Shown: positions 8,455-16,944, counted from the stretch's first letter. The stretch is DNA of 64,000 bases from Edaphocola aurantiacus (GCF_019797745.1 NZ_VOSI01000001.1:246928-310927), one strand, 5' to 3'. Notes: generated by a model not told the origin, from the letters alone. Numbers and translations: made by a program.

Positions 8455-9468
8455 ATGCGCAAATATCTACTCTGGCTCTTTATGAGCATCCTTCCGTTTT
8501 TATCTTATGCACAGACTGCTACTTATCACAATCTGGTATTTGAGGGTGGAGGCATCAGGGGAATCGCCTACAGTGGTGTGATTAAGGTCCTGGAGCAGGA
8601 GCATATTCTACCCGGCATTCAGAAAGTCGGCGGCACCTCTGCCGGCGCCATTACCGCACTGATGGTGGCGCTGGGCTATTCCTCAGAAGAAATATATCAC
8701 CTTGCTGAAGAAACACCATTCGAACAATTCAATGATGGAAAGTACTGGTTTGCCGGTGGCTGGAGCAGGATGCGCAGGCATTATGGCTGGTACCGAAAAC
8801 AGGCATTTGAACGATGGCTGGGCGATGTCATATCCCGTAAAACCGGTAATGCAGACATTACCTTTGCAGCAATGCAGGCCGCCGGTTATAAATCTCTTTA
8901 TGTGACCGGAACCTGCCTGAACCGGCAGCAGCTACTGGTATTCTCCCGGGAGACCTATCCGGACATGAAGGTTAAGGATGCCGTAAGCATATCCATGTCC
9001 ATCCCTTTATATTTTGAAGCGTCCTTTATTGATGCACAGGGCACAGTATATAGAGGCAAACATATTCCGCCTCGTCTGGACATCGTTGTAGACGGTGGCC
9101 TTACCGGTAATTTCCCGATATTTCTTTTTGACCGTATCGATAATACCATACAGCCTGCCCTGCGCATCCCCAATCCGGCAACACTAGGTGTACGCATCGA
9201 CGAGCCGGAACAGATCAGTCTGGACGGACAACAATCGGGCACACTCGCGCCTGCATCAATACGGAATCTGAACAGTTACATTACCGCGCTGTATGTTTAT
9301 ACTATCGAAAACCTGAATCGCAACACGCTTACACAAGCAGATTGGGACCGGACAATCTCCATTTCCTCTTCAGGGATTGGTCCGCGTATCCGTAAATTAT
9401 CAGAAAGCGAAAAACAGCAATTGATCCGCAGCGGAGCATTGTATACCAAACAATTCCTGAAAAAATAA
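8455..9468 (+). CDS. Patatin-like phospholipase, exported
   Basis: 337 residues from the ATG at 8455; a TTG 18 nt upstream is less likely, since the signal peptide (MRKYLLWLFMSILPFLSYAQ) begins at the ATG. FEGGGIRGIAYSGV is the patatin oxyanion-hole glycine loop, GGTSAGAI carries the GxSxG nucleophile Ser, and VDGGLTGNFP supplies the catalytic Asp of the Ser-Asp dyad. It likely hydrolyses acyl lipids in the periplasm or at the outer membrane. It lacks the C-terminal beta-barrel of PlpD-type proteins, as the length leaves no room for one. It is monocistronic between terminators. Confidence 0.9.
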   Translation: MRKYLLWLFMSILPFLSYAQTATYHNLVFEGGGIRGIAYSGVIKVLEQEHILPGIQKVGGTSAGAITALMVALGYSSEEIYHLAEETPFEQFNDGKYWFAGGWSRMRRHYGWYRKQAFERWLGDVISRKTGNADITFAAMQAAGYKSLYVTGTCLNRQQLLVFSRETYPDMKVKDAVSISMSIPLYFEASFIDAQGTVYRGKHIPPRLDIVVDGGLTGNFPIFLFDRIDNTIQPALRIPNPATLGVRIDEPEQISLDGQQSGTLAPASIRNLNSYITALYVYTIENLNRNTLTQADWDRTISISSSGIGPRIRKLSESEKQQLIRSGALYTKQFLKK

Positions 9469-9478
9469 TCCTATAAAA

Positions 9479-9518
9479 GAGCAAGCCGGGGCGTAATTAC
9501 GCCCCGGCTTGCTCTTTT
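9479..9518. terminator. Bidirectional terminator
   Basis: GAGCAAGCCGGGGCGTAAT and ATTACGCCCCGGCTTGCTC form a perfect stem followed by TTTT, between the convergent patatin and FAS1 genes. Confidence 0.9.
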
Positions 9519-9539
9519 CATCATTCCCCGCTCAATCTC

Positions 9540-10136
9540 TTATTTCGGCATCAGTACACCGTCAATCACATAAGTAACGCCATTCTTACTGATCACATCA
9601 GGAATCGTAATCTTAGCACCATTAACCCACCAGGAGCCGTCTTTCATCATCAGTTTTATTTTTCCACCCTGCACCGTAGTCAGTTCCATACCATCTTTCA
9701 GGTCTTTAGAGGTATAGGCACCAGCTACCACATGGTACGTCAGTATTTTGGTCAGTGCTTCTTTTTGTTCTGGCTTCATCAGGTTATCCAGAGTAGCTTT
9801 AGGCACTTTTGCAAAGGCCTCATTTGTAGGGGCAAATACCGTAAATGGTCCCGCACCGCTAAGTGTTTCTACCAGGCCGGCTGCTTTTACAGCAGCAACC
9901 AGTGTGGTATGATCATTCGATCCCATAGCGTTTTCCACGATATTTTTAGAAGGAACCATCATATCGCCACCTACTTCTACCCCTTGCTCTGCTTTTGGAG
10001 CTTCGGTTGCAGGAGCGGCATCTTTCATTGCTGCAGTTTGCTCCGTTTCACTTTTAGAATCCGTTGAAGACATACAGGAAGCCATTCCGATTACTGAGGC
10101 ACTGAACATCATCCATAATAGTGCTTGCTTTTTCAT
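9540..10136 (-). CDS. FAS1 (fasciclin) domain lipoprotein
   Basis: 198 residues. The signal peptide ends in a lipobox-like GMASCMSS, so the mature protein starts at Cys21. A low-complexity linker leads to one FAS1 domain with both conserved boxes: H1-like GPFTVFAPTNEAF and H2-like LTYHVVAGAY, ending TYVIDGVLMPK. FAS1 domains mediate adhesion or bind ligands at the cell surface. It is a close paralogue of the gene at 24029 (shared SKNIVENA, DHTTLVAAVKAAGLVETLS). A weaker version of the ECF promoter seen at that locus lies upstream. Confidence 0.92.
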   Translation of the reverse strand: MKKQALLWMMFSASVIGMASCMSSTDSKSETEQTAAMKDAAPATEAPKAEQGVEVGGDMMVPSKNIVENAMGSNDHTTLVAAVKAAGLVETLSGAGPFTVFAPTNEAFAKVPKATLDNLMKPEQKEALTKILTYHVVAGAYTSKDLKDGMELTTVQGGKIKLMMKDGSWWVNGAKITIPDVISKNGVTYVIDGVLMPK

Positions 10137-10174
10137 AATTAATTCGTTTAAAGGTTGTTTGGTATATCCTTACA

Positions 10175-10199
10175 TACGAACAAAAGACCAGGATGGATT
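10175..10199 (-). promoter_or_regulatory. Weak candidate ECF-type promoter of the first FAS1 gene
   Basis: On the minus strand AATCC (10195-10199), 16 nt, CGTA (10175-10178). Spacing equals that of the msrB and second FAS1 promoters, but the -35 has one mismatch (AATCC for AAACC) and the box continues TG rather than GA. It overlaps the terminator of the upstream gene. Confidence 0.3.
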
Positions 10200-10217
10200 G
10201 CCCAACCTGGTCTTTTT
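10182..10217 (-). terminator. Terminator of the YCII-domain gene
   Basis: AAAAGACCAGG and CCTGGTCTTTT arms with A/T runs, just past the stop at 10244 on the minus strand. Confidence 0.75.
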
Positions 10218-10243
10218 TGAAAATTATTTATCTCGAACTGGAT

Positions 10244-11110
10244 CTAAGGTCTGGATTTCCAGATCTTATCTGCTGCTTCCAGGTATTCCGGCAATGCTGC
10301 CGAACCGTACCAGGGGTAGATCTCCGGCTCCAACAGACCACTCTGTATCGCAGGATCAGTTTGTAACAAAGCGCCTGCTTCTTCGATAGTCTTTATATCA
10401 TTCAGGATAAATATACCCCGGTAGTTATGATCATTTTTACCCAGAGGCCCGGCTACAATAATTTTACGCGCCTCGGCCAGGCGTTCAATATTAGCCAGAT
10501 GCCCTTTAAAAATAGTACCGACAGAATCCTTATTGGTCATCACAACCGGACCGGTTTTCAGAATAACAAGCCAGTAGCTTTTCATACCATATTCATCCCC
10601 TCCCAGTTTACGGGTCAATGCTTCATCATACCTGGGATTGTCAATAGCTTGTGCAGTGGCAGGCATTTCCGGAAGTACCCTGTTCATGATTAATGTAAAG
10701 CCTTTAAGCCCGCCATCTGTTACCTTAACCTTCAACTCATTCGGACCAATGAGCCGGTAAATGATCTGTTTAGGAAAATCATGTGCTTTGTTCTCAAAAA
10801 CAAATATACTATCCGAGCGCACCAGTTTAAAGTCGACCGGCTTACCCTTATTCTGCCCCGGCACAGTAGCCGTATATATAATATCCTTTCCCTTGTAAGT
10901 AATAGACAGGTATTCCGTAGTCTTGTGTGCATCATTCTTACGCACCTCATACCCTTCTCCTTTTAATACAGTAGGGGTCTCCAGTGCCCAATGCTCAAAA
11001 GTATTCTTCCCCTCAACCTTCCAGGTGCCGGTCAGAAAATAAGGAAATTGACTCTGTGCAAAAGTGGTTCCTGCACACAATAAAAAGATACAGGTAAAGA
11101 TTGATTTCAT
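10244..11110 (-). CDS. Exported two-domain protein: DUF6265-like plus YCII
   Basis: 288 residues. Signal peptide MKSIFTCIFLLCAGTTFAQ. Residues about 25-145 form a beta-rich lipocalin-like domain (LTGTWKVEG, FENKAHDFPKQIIYR, LIMNR) resembling DUF6265. Residues about 165-288 resemble a YCII domain (SYWLVILKTGP, KGHLANIERLAEARKIIVAG, GIFILNDIKTIEEA), a ferredoxin-like fold usually found in the cytoplasm. Its presence behind a signal peptide is uncommon. Function unknown; YCII relatives include dehydrochlorinase-like and stress-related proteins. Confidence 0.75.
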   Translation of the reverse strand: MKSIFTCIFLLCAGTTFAQSQFPYFLTGTWKVEGKNTFEHWALETPTVLKGEGYEVRKNDAHKTTEYLSITYKGKDIIYTATVPGQNKGKPVDFKLVRSDSIFVFENKAHDFPKQIIYRLIGPNELKVKVTDGGLKGFTLIMNRVLPEMPATAQAIDNPRYDEALTRKLGGDEYGMKSYWLVILKTGPVVMTNKDSVGTIFKGHLANIERLAEARKIIVAGPLGKNDHNYRGIFILNDIKTIEEAGALLQTDPAIQSGLLEPEIYPWYGSAALPEYLEAADKIWKSRP

Positions 11111-11283
11111 ACAAATATTTTAAAGCTAAAGTACATCAATAAAAAATGCCATACAAACAGCTCAGAGGCCATTATCTACCCTGCATTTCAGCACTTGAAA
11201 TCACGCACGTCAAATTGTTTATTAACAATAGTTAACGCCGGATATTTAAAGAAACACATTGATACACAAGCCCTTTATTGCCG

Positions 11284-11291
11284 TACCTTTG
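11284..11291 (+). promoter_or_regulatory. -7 promoter element of the first Crp/Fnr gene
   Basis: TACCTTTG, 28 nt before the start at 11319. A TTG at 11259-11261 gives a 22-nt spacer. Confidence 0.6.
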
Positions 11292-11318
11292 TAGTACTGT
11301 TTCCAAATCACCAAGACT

Positions 11319-11909
11319 ATGACCTCCACGCATACACTGATCCGTTATTTCCAGAATATTGTTTCCCTGTCTGAAGAAGAATCCAAAGCTATTGCAGACA
11401 GTATGGAGGTACGCAAATATCCCAAAGGAACTATATTGCTCAAAGAAGGTCAGATTTCGCGGGAATGTTATTTTGTACTCAAAGGCTGTGTCCGCTCTTA
11501 TATACTGCATGAGGGAACAGAAAAAATAGACAACTTTTTTATTGAAGAAGACTGGATCGTTGCTTTGGACAGCTTCCTGTACCAGAAGCCATCGCTGCAT
11601 TACCTTGTCTGTTGCGAGGATACGGAACTGGTAGTAGGTACCGCTTCTAAAGAGCAGGATTTGTACGAGGCGCATCCGCGTTTTGAAAGTATAGCCCGCA
11701 AAATAATGGAGCAGTCTTTTGCGCAGATGCAAACCGATATGCGCAAATTCTACATGGAAACACCTGAAATGCGCTACAAAAAGCTCATCCGCGAGCGTCC
11801 GTCTTTGATACAGAGGGTTCCTCAATACCAGATTGCCAGTTATATAGGCGTACAACCCGAAACGCTGAGCCGGATGAGAGCCCGTATGGCACGCAACCGT
11901 ACCTTATAG
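11319..11909 (+). CDS. Crp/Fnr family transcriptional regulator
   Basis: 196 residues. The N-terminal two thirds form a cyclic-nucleotide-type jelly roll (KGTILLKEGQISRECYFVLKG), which lacks the Arg-Ser phosphate cassette of true CRP, so cAMP binding is doubtful. The C-terminus is a winged helix whose recognition helix is VQPETLSRMRARM. FNR-type cysteines are absent. Its targets are unknown. Its stop codon overlaps the convergent gene by 6 nt. A second, shorter paralogue lies at 32884. Confidence 0.88.
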   Translation: MTSTHTLIRYFQNIVSLSEEESKAIADSMEVRKYPKGTILLKEGQISRECYFVLKGCVRSYILHEGTEKIDNFFIEEDWIVALDSFLYQKPSLHYLVCCEDTELVVGTASKEQDLYEAHPRFESIARKIMEQSFAQMQTDMRKFYMETPEMRYKKLIRERPSLIQRVPQYQIASYIGVQPETLSRMRARMARNRTL

Positions 11910-12515
11910 CCTGTTCCATCCCCGGCCTATCAGGCGTATACCCAATGTCAGTTCAAACAGTCCTCCGGGAATGGATGCATATAAGCCCCAATGCAACCCG
12001 CACAGTTCAGCAACAGCACCGGCAGCAAGAAAACCATATCCGGCAAATCCCCATACAGACCAGGATAAGGGTAGTAAACGATGACGGCACAACAAGCCGC
12101 AAAAAGCCATACTACCTGTACCTAACAGCAACATTGCTACCTGGTAACAATCCCTGTAAAAAAACAGAGCCGCATTCCGAAACATGGGCTCAGGAGTAAG
12201 CTCAGTATGTATGCCGGCTCTCAAAGCAAACATCCCCATCAGCAACAAAACGGCTTCCATTAGCCTTGCAGCCAGGTATGCGGCGGCTACAGCTTTGCTA
12301 TATTGCTGCAGTAAGGGATAAAGGATTGCCGCAACAGCAACTACTGTCACCGCATTCAATATCCACAACAGCGTACCAGCCGCAATCAAAACAGGATCAG
12401 CCACTGTAGTGGTCTTCAGTGCAGCGTCAAATAAAGCATTTCCCAATCCGTAAGCCAGTAATGGCAACAGGAACAGGCAACCGGTAAGGCGGTCCTGTAT
12501 CAGCACACGATTCAT
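11904..12515 (-). CDS. DUF4386-type membrane protein
   Basis: 203 residues with about six hydrophobic helices. The pattern (GCLFLLPLLAYGLGNALFD, then LLWILNAVTVVAVAAILYP, then a C-terminal LTLGIRLIGRGW) matches the DUF4386 family, whose function is unknown. It overlaps the Crp/Fnr gene tail to tail by 6 nt, which makes antisense interference possible. Confidence 0.72.
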   Translation of the reverse strand: MNRVLIQDRLTGCLFLLPLLAYGLGNALFDAALKTTTVADPVLIAAGTLLWILNAVTVVAVAAILYPLLQQYSKAVAAAYLAARLMEAVLLLMGMFALRAGIHTELTPEPMFRNAALFFYRDCYQVAMLLLGTGSMAFCGLLCRHRLLPLSWSVWGFAGYGFLAAGAVAELCGLHWGLYASIPGGLFELTLGIRLIGRGWNRL

Positions 12516-12639
12516 AAGCGATTATATTTTTAAGCAAATCAAGGGTGAGTACCGCAGGAATCGATTGATTCCGGTCAAGAAATGGGCATTTCATTAATTT
12601 TTTATGCATATTGCAGACAGATTACAAACACTCATCAAC

Positions 12640-13044
12640 ATGAAATACATTCTATCAATGCTATTACTCGCCTCGCTGGCTAGTTGTGAGGTAACAACAA
12701 GCCGTACGGTAACACCGGAATATATCGATGCAAAAAAGATGGAAGCGGAATTAACAGCATTAGTTAAAGAAGCAGAAGACATCAGCATCTCGGGACAATC
12801 AATTACAGAAAACGGAAAGCAAAAAACACAGCTGGAGGTCATCATAACCAACAGTCCGGCCATTCCCAAAGCAACCGTAAAGCAACAGGAACTGGCAAGA
12901 GCCATTGCCAAAAGCCTGAAGAGTAATCTTAAGAACCAGCATGCCTACCAAACATTCGACATACAATTTGTGTATGAGGAGCATGCAACGTTCTCCGCAA
13001 AAACAGAAACAATAGAAACGATATTCGAAAATAAAGACCTTTAA
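12640..13044 (+). CDS. Small lipoprotein of unknown function
   Basis: 134 residues from the ATG at 12640; an in-frame ATG at 12604 would put 12 non-hydrophobic residues before the signal peptide. MKYILSMLLLASLASC is a lipoprotein signal with lipobox LASC. The mature part is charged and predicted mixed alpha/beta, with no family I recognise. It is followed after 1 nt by a small membrane protein gene, so the two are probably co-translated. Confidence 0.7.
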   Translation: MKYILSMLLLASLASCEVTTSRTVTPEYIDAKKMEAELTALVKEAEDISISGQSITENGKQKTQLEVIITNSPAIPKATVKQQELARAIAKSLKSNLKNQHAYQTFDIQFVYEEHATFSAKTETIETIFENKDL

Positions 13045-13045
13045 T

Positions 13046-13504
13046 ATGCAGTACACACCAGAAACAACCCAGGAGCAAAACATTATTCCGGAATACACCC
13101 CGTATAAACTGTTTAAGACAGGGGCTATAGGAGCCGGTGCTTTTTTCGGTGGCATCATGGCCGGGGCTATTTTACTCTCTGAGAACTTTAAAATACTGGG
13201 TCAGAAGAAGCAGGCACGCAATACCCTGCTCCTTTCTGCCATTGCCTCCTTTACATTAGGAGTATTAATGGCCTTTATTCCTGCTATGGAAAATATACCC
13301 AGAATGGTTATTCCACTCCTCTCCGGCATTGCATTTCAGCTCCTTACCAATCGTTTTCAAAAAAACAGAATAGAAGAGCATATTGAGAATGGAGGAACCA
13401 CTTTTTCTTTCTGGAGAGTATTGGGTATGGTATTACTGGGCACCGTGTGTACCGCTATACTTATTGCTATACCGATCTTCATCTCCATGCTCATACTTGA
13501 ATAA
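13046..13504 (+). CDS. Small membrane protein of unknown function
   Basis: 152 residues. A polar N-terminus (about 25 residues) is followed by about four hydrophobic segments, two near residues 28-50 and 62-78 and one at the C-terminus (LGTVCTAILIAIPIFISMLIL). It starts 1 nt after the stop of the lipoprotein gene and ends 23 nt before an SRPBCC-domain gene, so the three form a likely operon. No family recognised. Confidence 0.68.
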   Translation: MQYTPETTQEQNIIPEYTPYKLFKTGAIGAGAFFGGIMAGAILLSENFKILGQKKQARNTLLLSAIASFTLGVLMAFIPAMENIPRMVIPLLSGIAFQLLTNRFQKNRIEEHIENGGTTFSFWRVLGMVLLGTVCTAILIAIPIFISMLILE

Positions 13505-13527
13505 TTATTTGTTTTAAAATTGATATT

Positions 13528-13980
13528 ATGGATGCAATTGTCGAAACCCAAATGATGATCCGCAGGCCGGTAGCCGAAGTATTTCGAGCATTTATCGCCC
13601 CTGCTATAACTACTAAATTCTGGTTTACAAAGTCTAGCGGACCACTCGAAACCGGTAAGACCATCACCTGGGAATGGGAAATGTACAGCGTTACTACCGA
13701 GGTACAGGTACTGGAGATCGTACCCGATCGGCTCATTGCTACGGTATGGGGTGATCCTGCCACAAAGGTTGATTATATCTTTACCGCACTCAATGCAGAC
13801 CAGACTTATGTGGTGATTAAGAACTATGGTTTTGAGCTGAGCGACAATGAATTGCTGCGCACCGTAATGGACAGCACCGGTGGTTTCACCACTGTCCTCG
13901 ATGGCATGAAAGCTTACCTGGAACATGGTATCCAGCTGAATCTGATTGCGGATAAATTTCCGGGCAATATACCTTCCTGA
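13528..13980 (+). CDS. SRPBCC (START/AHSA1-like) domain protein
   Basis: 150 residues, one helix-grip domain of AHSA1/activator-of-Hsp90 type: IRRPVAEVFRAFIAP at the front, FWFTKSSGPLETGKTITWEWEMY in the middle, and a C-terminal helix with GFTTVLDGMKAYLEHG. Such proteins bind hydrophobic ligands in the cytoplasm; the ligand is unknown. It is last in the apparent three-gene unit beginning at 12640. Confidence 0.85.
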   Translation: MDAIVETQMMIRRPVAEVFRAFIAPAITTKFWFTKSSGPLETGKTITWEWEMYSVTTEVQVLEIVPDRLIATVWGDPATKVDYIFTALNADQTYVVIKNYGFELSDNELLRTVMDSTGGFTTVLDGMKAYLEHGIQLNLIADKFPGNIPS

Positions 13981-14009
13981 ATAAGCGTTTTACATAAAAC
14001 GATGGTCCA

Positions 14010-15083
14010 TTGACGAAACTCAGATTCAGAAAAACATCGACAACATTCTATGCAGAACTGAAAGCAGAAGCTGAGGCCCTGCTCACAGAGCCGGTATTAC
14101 AGCGAGCCAGGCGGCTGATGAAGATCAAATGCTGCTTCTATGCCCTGCTCTTCATCGGACTGTGCCTGAATGTATACAATCCGGCAGTCAGCGCAAGATC
14201 CTGGCTACTGATCCTGAACTATACTGCGCTGGGGCTTTCCGGCATCCTGCTGGCCTTTAACTGTGCTCATGACTGCGTACACAATACCTTTTCTTCCCGC
14301 AAGGGTACCAACAAATTATTGTTTTACCTGGTCTTTAATGCACAGGGCGTCAATGCAAGCCTGTGGCGTAAGCGGCATATCGCGTCTCATCATATCTTCC
14401 CCAATGTAGATGGCTGTGATGCTGATATAGATGACAATCCATTTATCCGTCTTTCTGCCAGTCAGCCCTTGCGCAAAGCCCAGCGATATCAGCACTGGTA
14501 CGCCACCCTGCTGTATAGCCTGTATACCCTGCACTGGATATTGGTCAAAGACTTTATCTATCTACGCAAAAAACAACTGGCCAACCTGGGCGAACAGCGG
14601 TACTCCGCAGCCTTTATTGCAGAGCTGATCTTATTAAAAGCAGTATACTTTTTCTACATGATCGTCTTGCCCGTCTGGATGGGCGGCATCCCGTTTGCTA
14701 CAGTATTAACGGCATTCCTGATCATGCATATATGCATTTCATTGTTCTTTGTACTCACCCTCATTATCTCTCACCTGAGTATGGAAACGGCATTTCCTGT
14801 TTCAGATGAACAAGGTTTACTACCCTATGATTACTACGAACACCAACTGGCGGTATCATTAGACTATCATCCCTGCAATCCGCTGGCCAACTGGATCTTC
14901 GGCGGGTTCAACTCTCATACAGCACATCACCTTTTTCCACATCTGCCACATACGGTATACAATTATGTAAGTCCCAGTATCAAAAAATTATCGGCAGTGC
15001 ATGGCCTGCCCTATCATGAACTGAGTATTCCCAAAGCCATCGCCTCGCATTACCGCTACCTGAAGTATTTGTCCCGACCCTGA
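14010..15083 (+). CDS. Membrane fatty acid desaturase
   Basis: 357 residues, starting at a TTG (14010): an ATG 8 nt earlier is out of frame and stops at once. The three histidine boxes that bind the di-iron centre are clear: HDCVH (about residue 89), HIASHH (about 126), and HTAHHLFPH (about 310). Two pairs of membrane helices separate them. It introduces a double bond into acyl chains of membrane lipids, needing ferredoxin or cytochrome b5 type electron donors. The closest types are the linoleoyl-CoA/delta-6-like desaturases (DesA/Ole2 group) without a fused cytochrome b5. Confidence 0.9.
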   Translation: MTKLRFRKTSTTFYAELKAEAEALLTEPVLQRARRLMKIKCCFYALLFIGLCLNVYNPAVSARSWLLILNYTALGLSGILLAFNCAHDCVHNTFSSRKGTNKLLFYLVFNAQGVNASLWRKRHIASHHIFPNVDGCDADIDDNPFIRLSASQPLRKAQRYQHWYATLLYSLYTLHWILVKDFIYLRKKQLANLGEQRYSAAFIAELILLKAVYFFYMIVLPVWMGGIPFATVLTAFLIMHICISLFFVLTLIISHLSMETAFPVSDEQGLLPYDYYEHQLAVSLDYHPCNPLANWIFGGFNSHTAHHLFPHLPHTVYNYVSPSIKKLSAVHGLPYHELSIPKAIASHYRYLKYLSRP

Positions 15084-15099
15084 TAAAGGCGGTTAATTG

Positions 15100-15107
15100 T
15101 ATATTTG
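15100..15107 (+). promoter_or_regulatory. -7 promoter element of the DUF1801 gene
   Basis: TATATTTG, 24 nt before the start at 15132. The nearest TTTG is 28 nt upstream, so the -33 is unclear. Confidence 0.5.
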
Positions 15108-15131
15108 TATCCATCATCAATACCGCACATC

Positions 15132-15521
15132 ATGAATCCGGATATACAAGCCTACAATAATGCTCTGAGCAGCGAGGATGCAGCTGTCGGTAACCTGCTC
15201 GCACAGGAAATAGATAAGCATTTACCCGAGGCCGAAAATAAGATATGGCATGCCCATCCGGTATGGTTTCTAGATGGCAATCCTGTAGCGGGTTACAGCA
15301 AATTAAAGAACTGTATGCGCCTGCTCTTCTGGAGCGGACAATCATTTGAAGAACCGGCATTACAAAATGAAGGCACCTTTAAAGCCGCAGAGATGCGCTA
15401 CACCGATGTTGCACAGGTAAATGCCGAAGAGCTTAAACGATGGCTTGAAAAAGCCCGCGATATACAGTGGGATTATAAAAACCTGATCAAACGAAAAGGG
15501 AAACTGGAGCGTTTGAAGTAA
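15132..15521 (+). CDS. DUF1801 (YdhG-like) domain protein
   Basis: 129 residues from the ATG at 15132; an earlier in-frame ATG at 15105 overlaps the -7 box. The DUF1801 pattern is visible: a helical start, WHAHPVWFLDGNPVAGYS, then MRLLFWSGQSFEEP and a C-terminal basic helix. This is an iron-chaperone-like (CyaY-type) fold in structure, but its role is unknown. Cytoplasmic, single gene. Confidence 0.78.
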   Translation: MNPDIQAYNNALSSEDAAVGNLLAQEIDKHLPEAENKIWHAHPVWFLDGNPVAGYSKLKNCMRLLFWSGQSFEEPALQNEGTFKAAEMRYTDVAQVNAEELKRWLEKARDIQWDYKNLIKRKGKLERLK

Positions 15522-15543
15522 ACAGATATTTTTCCTATTTTTA
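15512..15543 (+). promoter_or_regulatory. Candidate promoter of a small transcription unit
   Basis: TTTG near 15512 at the very end of the DUF1801 gene, 20 nt, then TATTTTTA near 15536, one mismatch from TAnnTTTG. It precedes the 35-codon frame at 15549. Confidence 0.4.
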
Positions 15544-15548
15544 CATCA

Positions 15549-15656
15549 GTGAAATTCTTAAAACACATATTACGCCTGCCGTTTTTCAACAACTATTATC
15601 GCCTGACCGTAGTTCGGGCAGGGTATGTGCATGCCATTAACCAGGCATATCTATAG
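15549..15656 (+). CDS. Possible 35-residue protein (or leader of a small RNA)
   Basis: A GTG-started frame of 35 codons ending TAG at 15654. The peptide is basic then aromatic: VKFLKHILRLPFFNN and YYRLTVVRAGYVHAINQAYL. It has its own candidate promoter at 15512 and a strong terminator at 15687, so the roughly 160-nt unit looks like an independent gene between DUF1801 and tyrS. Whether the product is protein or RNA is open. Confidence 0.38.
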   Translation: MKFLKHILRLPFFNNYYRLTVVRAGYVHAINQAYL

Positions 15657-15686
15657 CAGATCATACTTACTTATTTTATATCCACC

Positions 15687-15715
15687 AGCCCGGACTTTAT
15701 GTCCGGGCTTTTTTT
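15687..15715 (+). terminator. Strong intrinsic terminator
   Basis: AGCCCGGAC, TTTAT loop, GTCCGGGCT and seven T. It ends the small unit at 15549 just before tyrS. Confidence 0.9.
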
Positions 15716-15734
15716 ATTTTAAATATCCTTAATC

Positions 15735-16940
15735 ATGAATGTATTGAACACATTATCAGAACAGGTCGCTATTATGCTACCGGAAAGCGGCCTGAAGCAG
15801 AAACTGGCTGCAGCAAAAGCAGCACAGCGGCCGCTCCTGATCAAACTAGGTTTTGACCCTACTGCACCGGACCTTCATCTGGGGCATGCTGTTGTGCTGC
15901 GTAAGCTACGCCAGTTCCAGGATCTCGGTCATCAGGTGATCATCGTCATCGGCAGCTTTACGGCAAGTATCGGCGACCCTACGGGTAAAAACAAAAGCCG
16001 CCCGCCCCTGAGCCGCGAACAGGTTATGCAAAACGCAGCTACCTACCTGAAGCAATTAGCAAAGATCATTGATACAGAGAAGGCCACCGTACGCTTCAAC
16101 GCCGAATGGCTGGATAGCTTGTCTGCAGCTGAACTGACGATACTACTCTCCAGGGTTACCCTAGCACAACTGCTGCAGCGTAACGATTTCAATAAACGCT
16201 TTACAGAACAGGTACCCATAGCGATGCATGAATTATTATACCCTATTCTACAAGGTTGGGATTCGGTACAGATCAAGGCAGATATTGAGTTAGGCGGAAC
16301 AGATCAGCTGTTCAACTGCACTATGGGCCGGCAATTACAGGAAAGTATGCACCTGGAGGCGCAGGTCGTAATGTGTATGCCTTTGCTGCGGGGCACCGAC
16401 GGAAAAGAAAAGATGAGTAAATCACTGGGCAATACGATAGGGCTTACCGACAGTCCCGAAGACATGTTCGGCAAAACAATGTCTATACCGGATGCATTGA
16501 TACCAGAGTTTCTGCTCCTTTGTACTGACTTTAGCATAGAGAAAAAAGAAAATCTGTCTGCGCAACTTGCTGCAGGAACCAACCCTATGCTGATCAAAAA
16601 AGCAATTGCCCGTAATATTATTACACAATACCACTATGCAGCTGCAGCACAGAATGCAGAAACCCATTTCCATAAACAGTTTCAGCAGCGAAACAGTGCC
16701 AGCCAGGCTTTTGTACCCATTCAAATTGCAACGATCAGTGCAGCAAAAACGGAGATGCCACTCTGCGAACTGATTCCGAAACTCATGCAGGACCAGACAA
16801 AATCGGCTATAAAACGGCTCATAGTTAGCGGAGCAGTACAGGTAAATGATGCCAAAATCACGGAGATCATGCAGCCTGTTTCATTAGCAACAGGCACTAA
16901 AATCCGTATAGGAAAAAGAGGTTTTTACGAATTGATATAG
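15735..16940 (+). CDS. tyrS: Tyrosyl-tRNA synthetase
   Basis: 401 residues. The class I signatures are APDLHLGHAVVLRKL (HIGH box, about residue 45) and KMSKS (about residue 230). The C-terminal 60 residues form an S4 RNA-binding domain (MQDQTKSAIKRLIVSGAVQV). The length and the HLGH form suit the TyrZ/TyrRS type 2 branch. It charges tRNA-Tyr in the cytoplasm. Its stop codon lies inside the apparent 6-bp flank (AGTACT, 16939-16944) of repeat copy A, so an element inserted at the very end of the gene. Confidence 0.95.
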   Translation: MNVLNTLSEQVAIMLPESGLKQKLAAAKAAQRPLLIKLGFDPTAPDLHLGHAVVLRKLRQFQDLGHQVIIVIGSFTASIGDPTGKNKSRPPLSREQVMQNAATYLKQLAKIIDTEKATVRFNAEWLDSLSAAELTILLSRVTLAQLLQRNDFNKRFTEQVPIAMHELLYPILQGWDSVQIKADIELGGTDQLFNCTMGRQLQESMHLEAQVVMCMPLLRGTDGKEKMSKSLGNTIGLTDSPEDMFGKTMSIPDALIPEFLLLCTDFSIEKKENLSAQLAAGTNPMLIKKAIARNIITQYHYAAAAQNAETHFHKQFQQRNSASQAFVPIQIATISAAKTEMPLCELIPKLMQDQTKSAIKRLIVSGAVQVNDAKITEIMQPVSLATGTKIRIGKRGFYELI

Positions 16941-16944
16941 TACT

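Noticed and set aside
14001-14015. The ATG 8 nt before the desaturase start as the true start codon.
   Set aside because: It is out of frame and meets a stop after two codons, so the TTG is preferred.
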